Shown: positions 5,553 through 5,587 of the stretch, piece by piece
Numbering within the stretch: position 1 is the stretch's first letter
Layout of the letters: each line of letters opens with the position of its first letter
Program-made: the position numbers and the translations under genes
The notes under the pieces: generated by a model
Told to the model about the DNA's origin: nothing
The model's database searches: none
What the model saw: only the letters and a program-made list of their open reading frames with translations
NCBI GenBank assembly: GCA_022728415.1
Contig: JAIJJM010000161.1
Location: 1-5,587, forward strand
Length of the DNA stretch: 5,587 nt
Direction: 5' to 3'
From: Collinsella sp.
GTDB taxonomy: Bacteria; Actinomycetota; Coriobacteriia; Coriobacteriales; Coriobacteriaceae

Positions 5553-5587
5553 CGTACGATTTTTTCCGAATTCTGCGGGCTCCCCAA
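5489..5587. repeat. Right copy of 99-bp perfect direct repeat
   Basis: Identical to bases 1-99 over all 99 positions, up to the last base of the window. The match goes two bases (AA) beyond the terminal repeat, into what would be flanking DNA if this were an ordinary transposon end. That favours, weakly because only two bases are involved, a circular or tandem arrangement. Confidence 0.97.
5548..5585. repeat. 38-bp Tn1721-type terminal repeat (right copy, IRRII-like)
   Basis: Identical in sequence and orientation to 60-97, overlapping the last five bases of tnpA (TAG at 5550-5552) and carrying GAATTC at 5568-5573. In Tn1721 the repeat after the partial tnpA is the outer right end, IRRII. The opposite, left-hand end of the transposon is not in this window. 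Confidence 0.93.

Noticed and set aside
1..5587. Self-replicating small plasmid
   Set aside because: Despite the matching ends there is no replication initiator gene, iteron array or recognisable origin; a recombination circle, tandem array or window cut explains the ends better.
1..5587. CRISPR array, tRNA, rRNA, riboswitch or integron attachment site
   Set aside because: Reading both strands showed no regularly spaced repeats, no tRNA-like cloverleaf and no attC-like site. The only exact long repeat noticed is the terminal 99 bp.

Overview
This window is a tetracycline-resistance module of the Tn1721 type (Tn3 superfamily, Tn21 subgroup), as carried on plasmids of Enterobacterales, Aeromonas, Pseudomonas and other Gram-negative bacteria. 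The sequence shows a mobile, GC-rich accessory segment but does not identify the host species.

Layout, left to right. Bases 1-64 are the last 20 codons of a Tn3-family transposase gene (tnpA), overlapping a 38-bp terminal inverted repeat (60-97). Bases 98-395 hold no intact gene. They contain a short charge-rich open frame that looks like the tail of an unrelated gene, and a minus-strand intrinsic terminator (284-311) that should end the tetR transcript. Next comes the divergent pair tetR(A) (396-1046, minus) and tet(A) (1152-2351, plus). Their shared control region carries two tet operators, one lying exactly between the -35 and -10 boxes of the tetA promoter. Convergent to tet(A) is a PecM-like EamA/DMT membrane transporter (2383-3267, minus). 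After it comes the 3' part of an isochorismatase-like gene (3405 to about 3800, minus), which has lost its N-terminal part where it abuts a 5'-truncated tnpA. The truncated tnpA (about 3801-5552, plus) keeps all three presumed catalytic acidic residues but lacks roughly the first 405 residues. A second 38-bp repeat (5548-5585) closes the segment.

How it works. Without drug, TetR dimers sit on the two operators and shut both promoters. Tetracycline-Mg releases TetR, and TetA exports the drug in exchange for protons. The other genes are passengers or remnants. There is no resolvase, no res site, no complete transposase and no replication gene.

The most notable structural point is that bases 1-99 and 5489-5587 are identical, so the window begins and ends at the same place in the tnpA tail. 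The sequence can be read as one 5488-bp unit of a circle or tandem array. This fits the known ability of Tn1721 to amplify its tet region by recombination between its directly repeated tnpA segments. It also fits the terminal overlap that a k=99 assembler leaves on a cyclic contig. I do not see an undescribed system here. The points worth checking are the unit's topology, the tet(A) allele, the tetA leader hairpin and the chimeric truncated genes.
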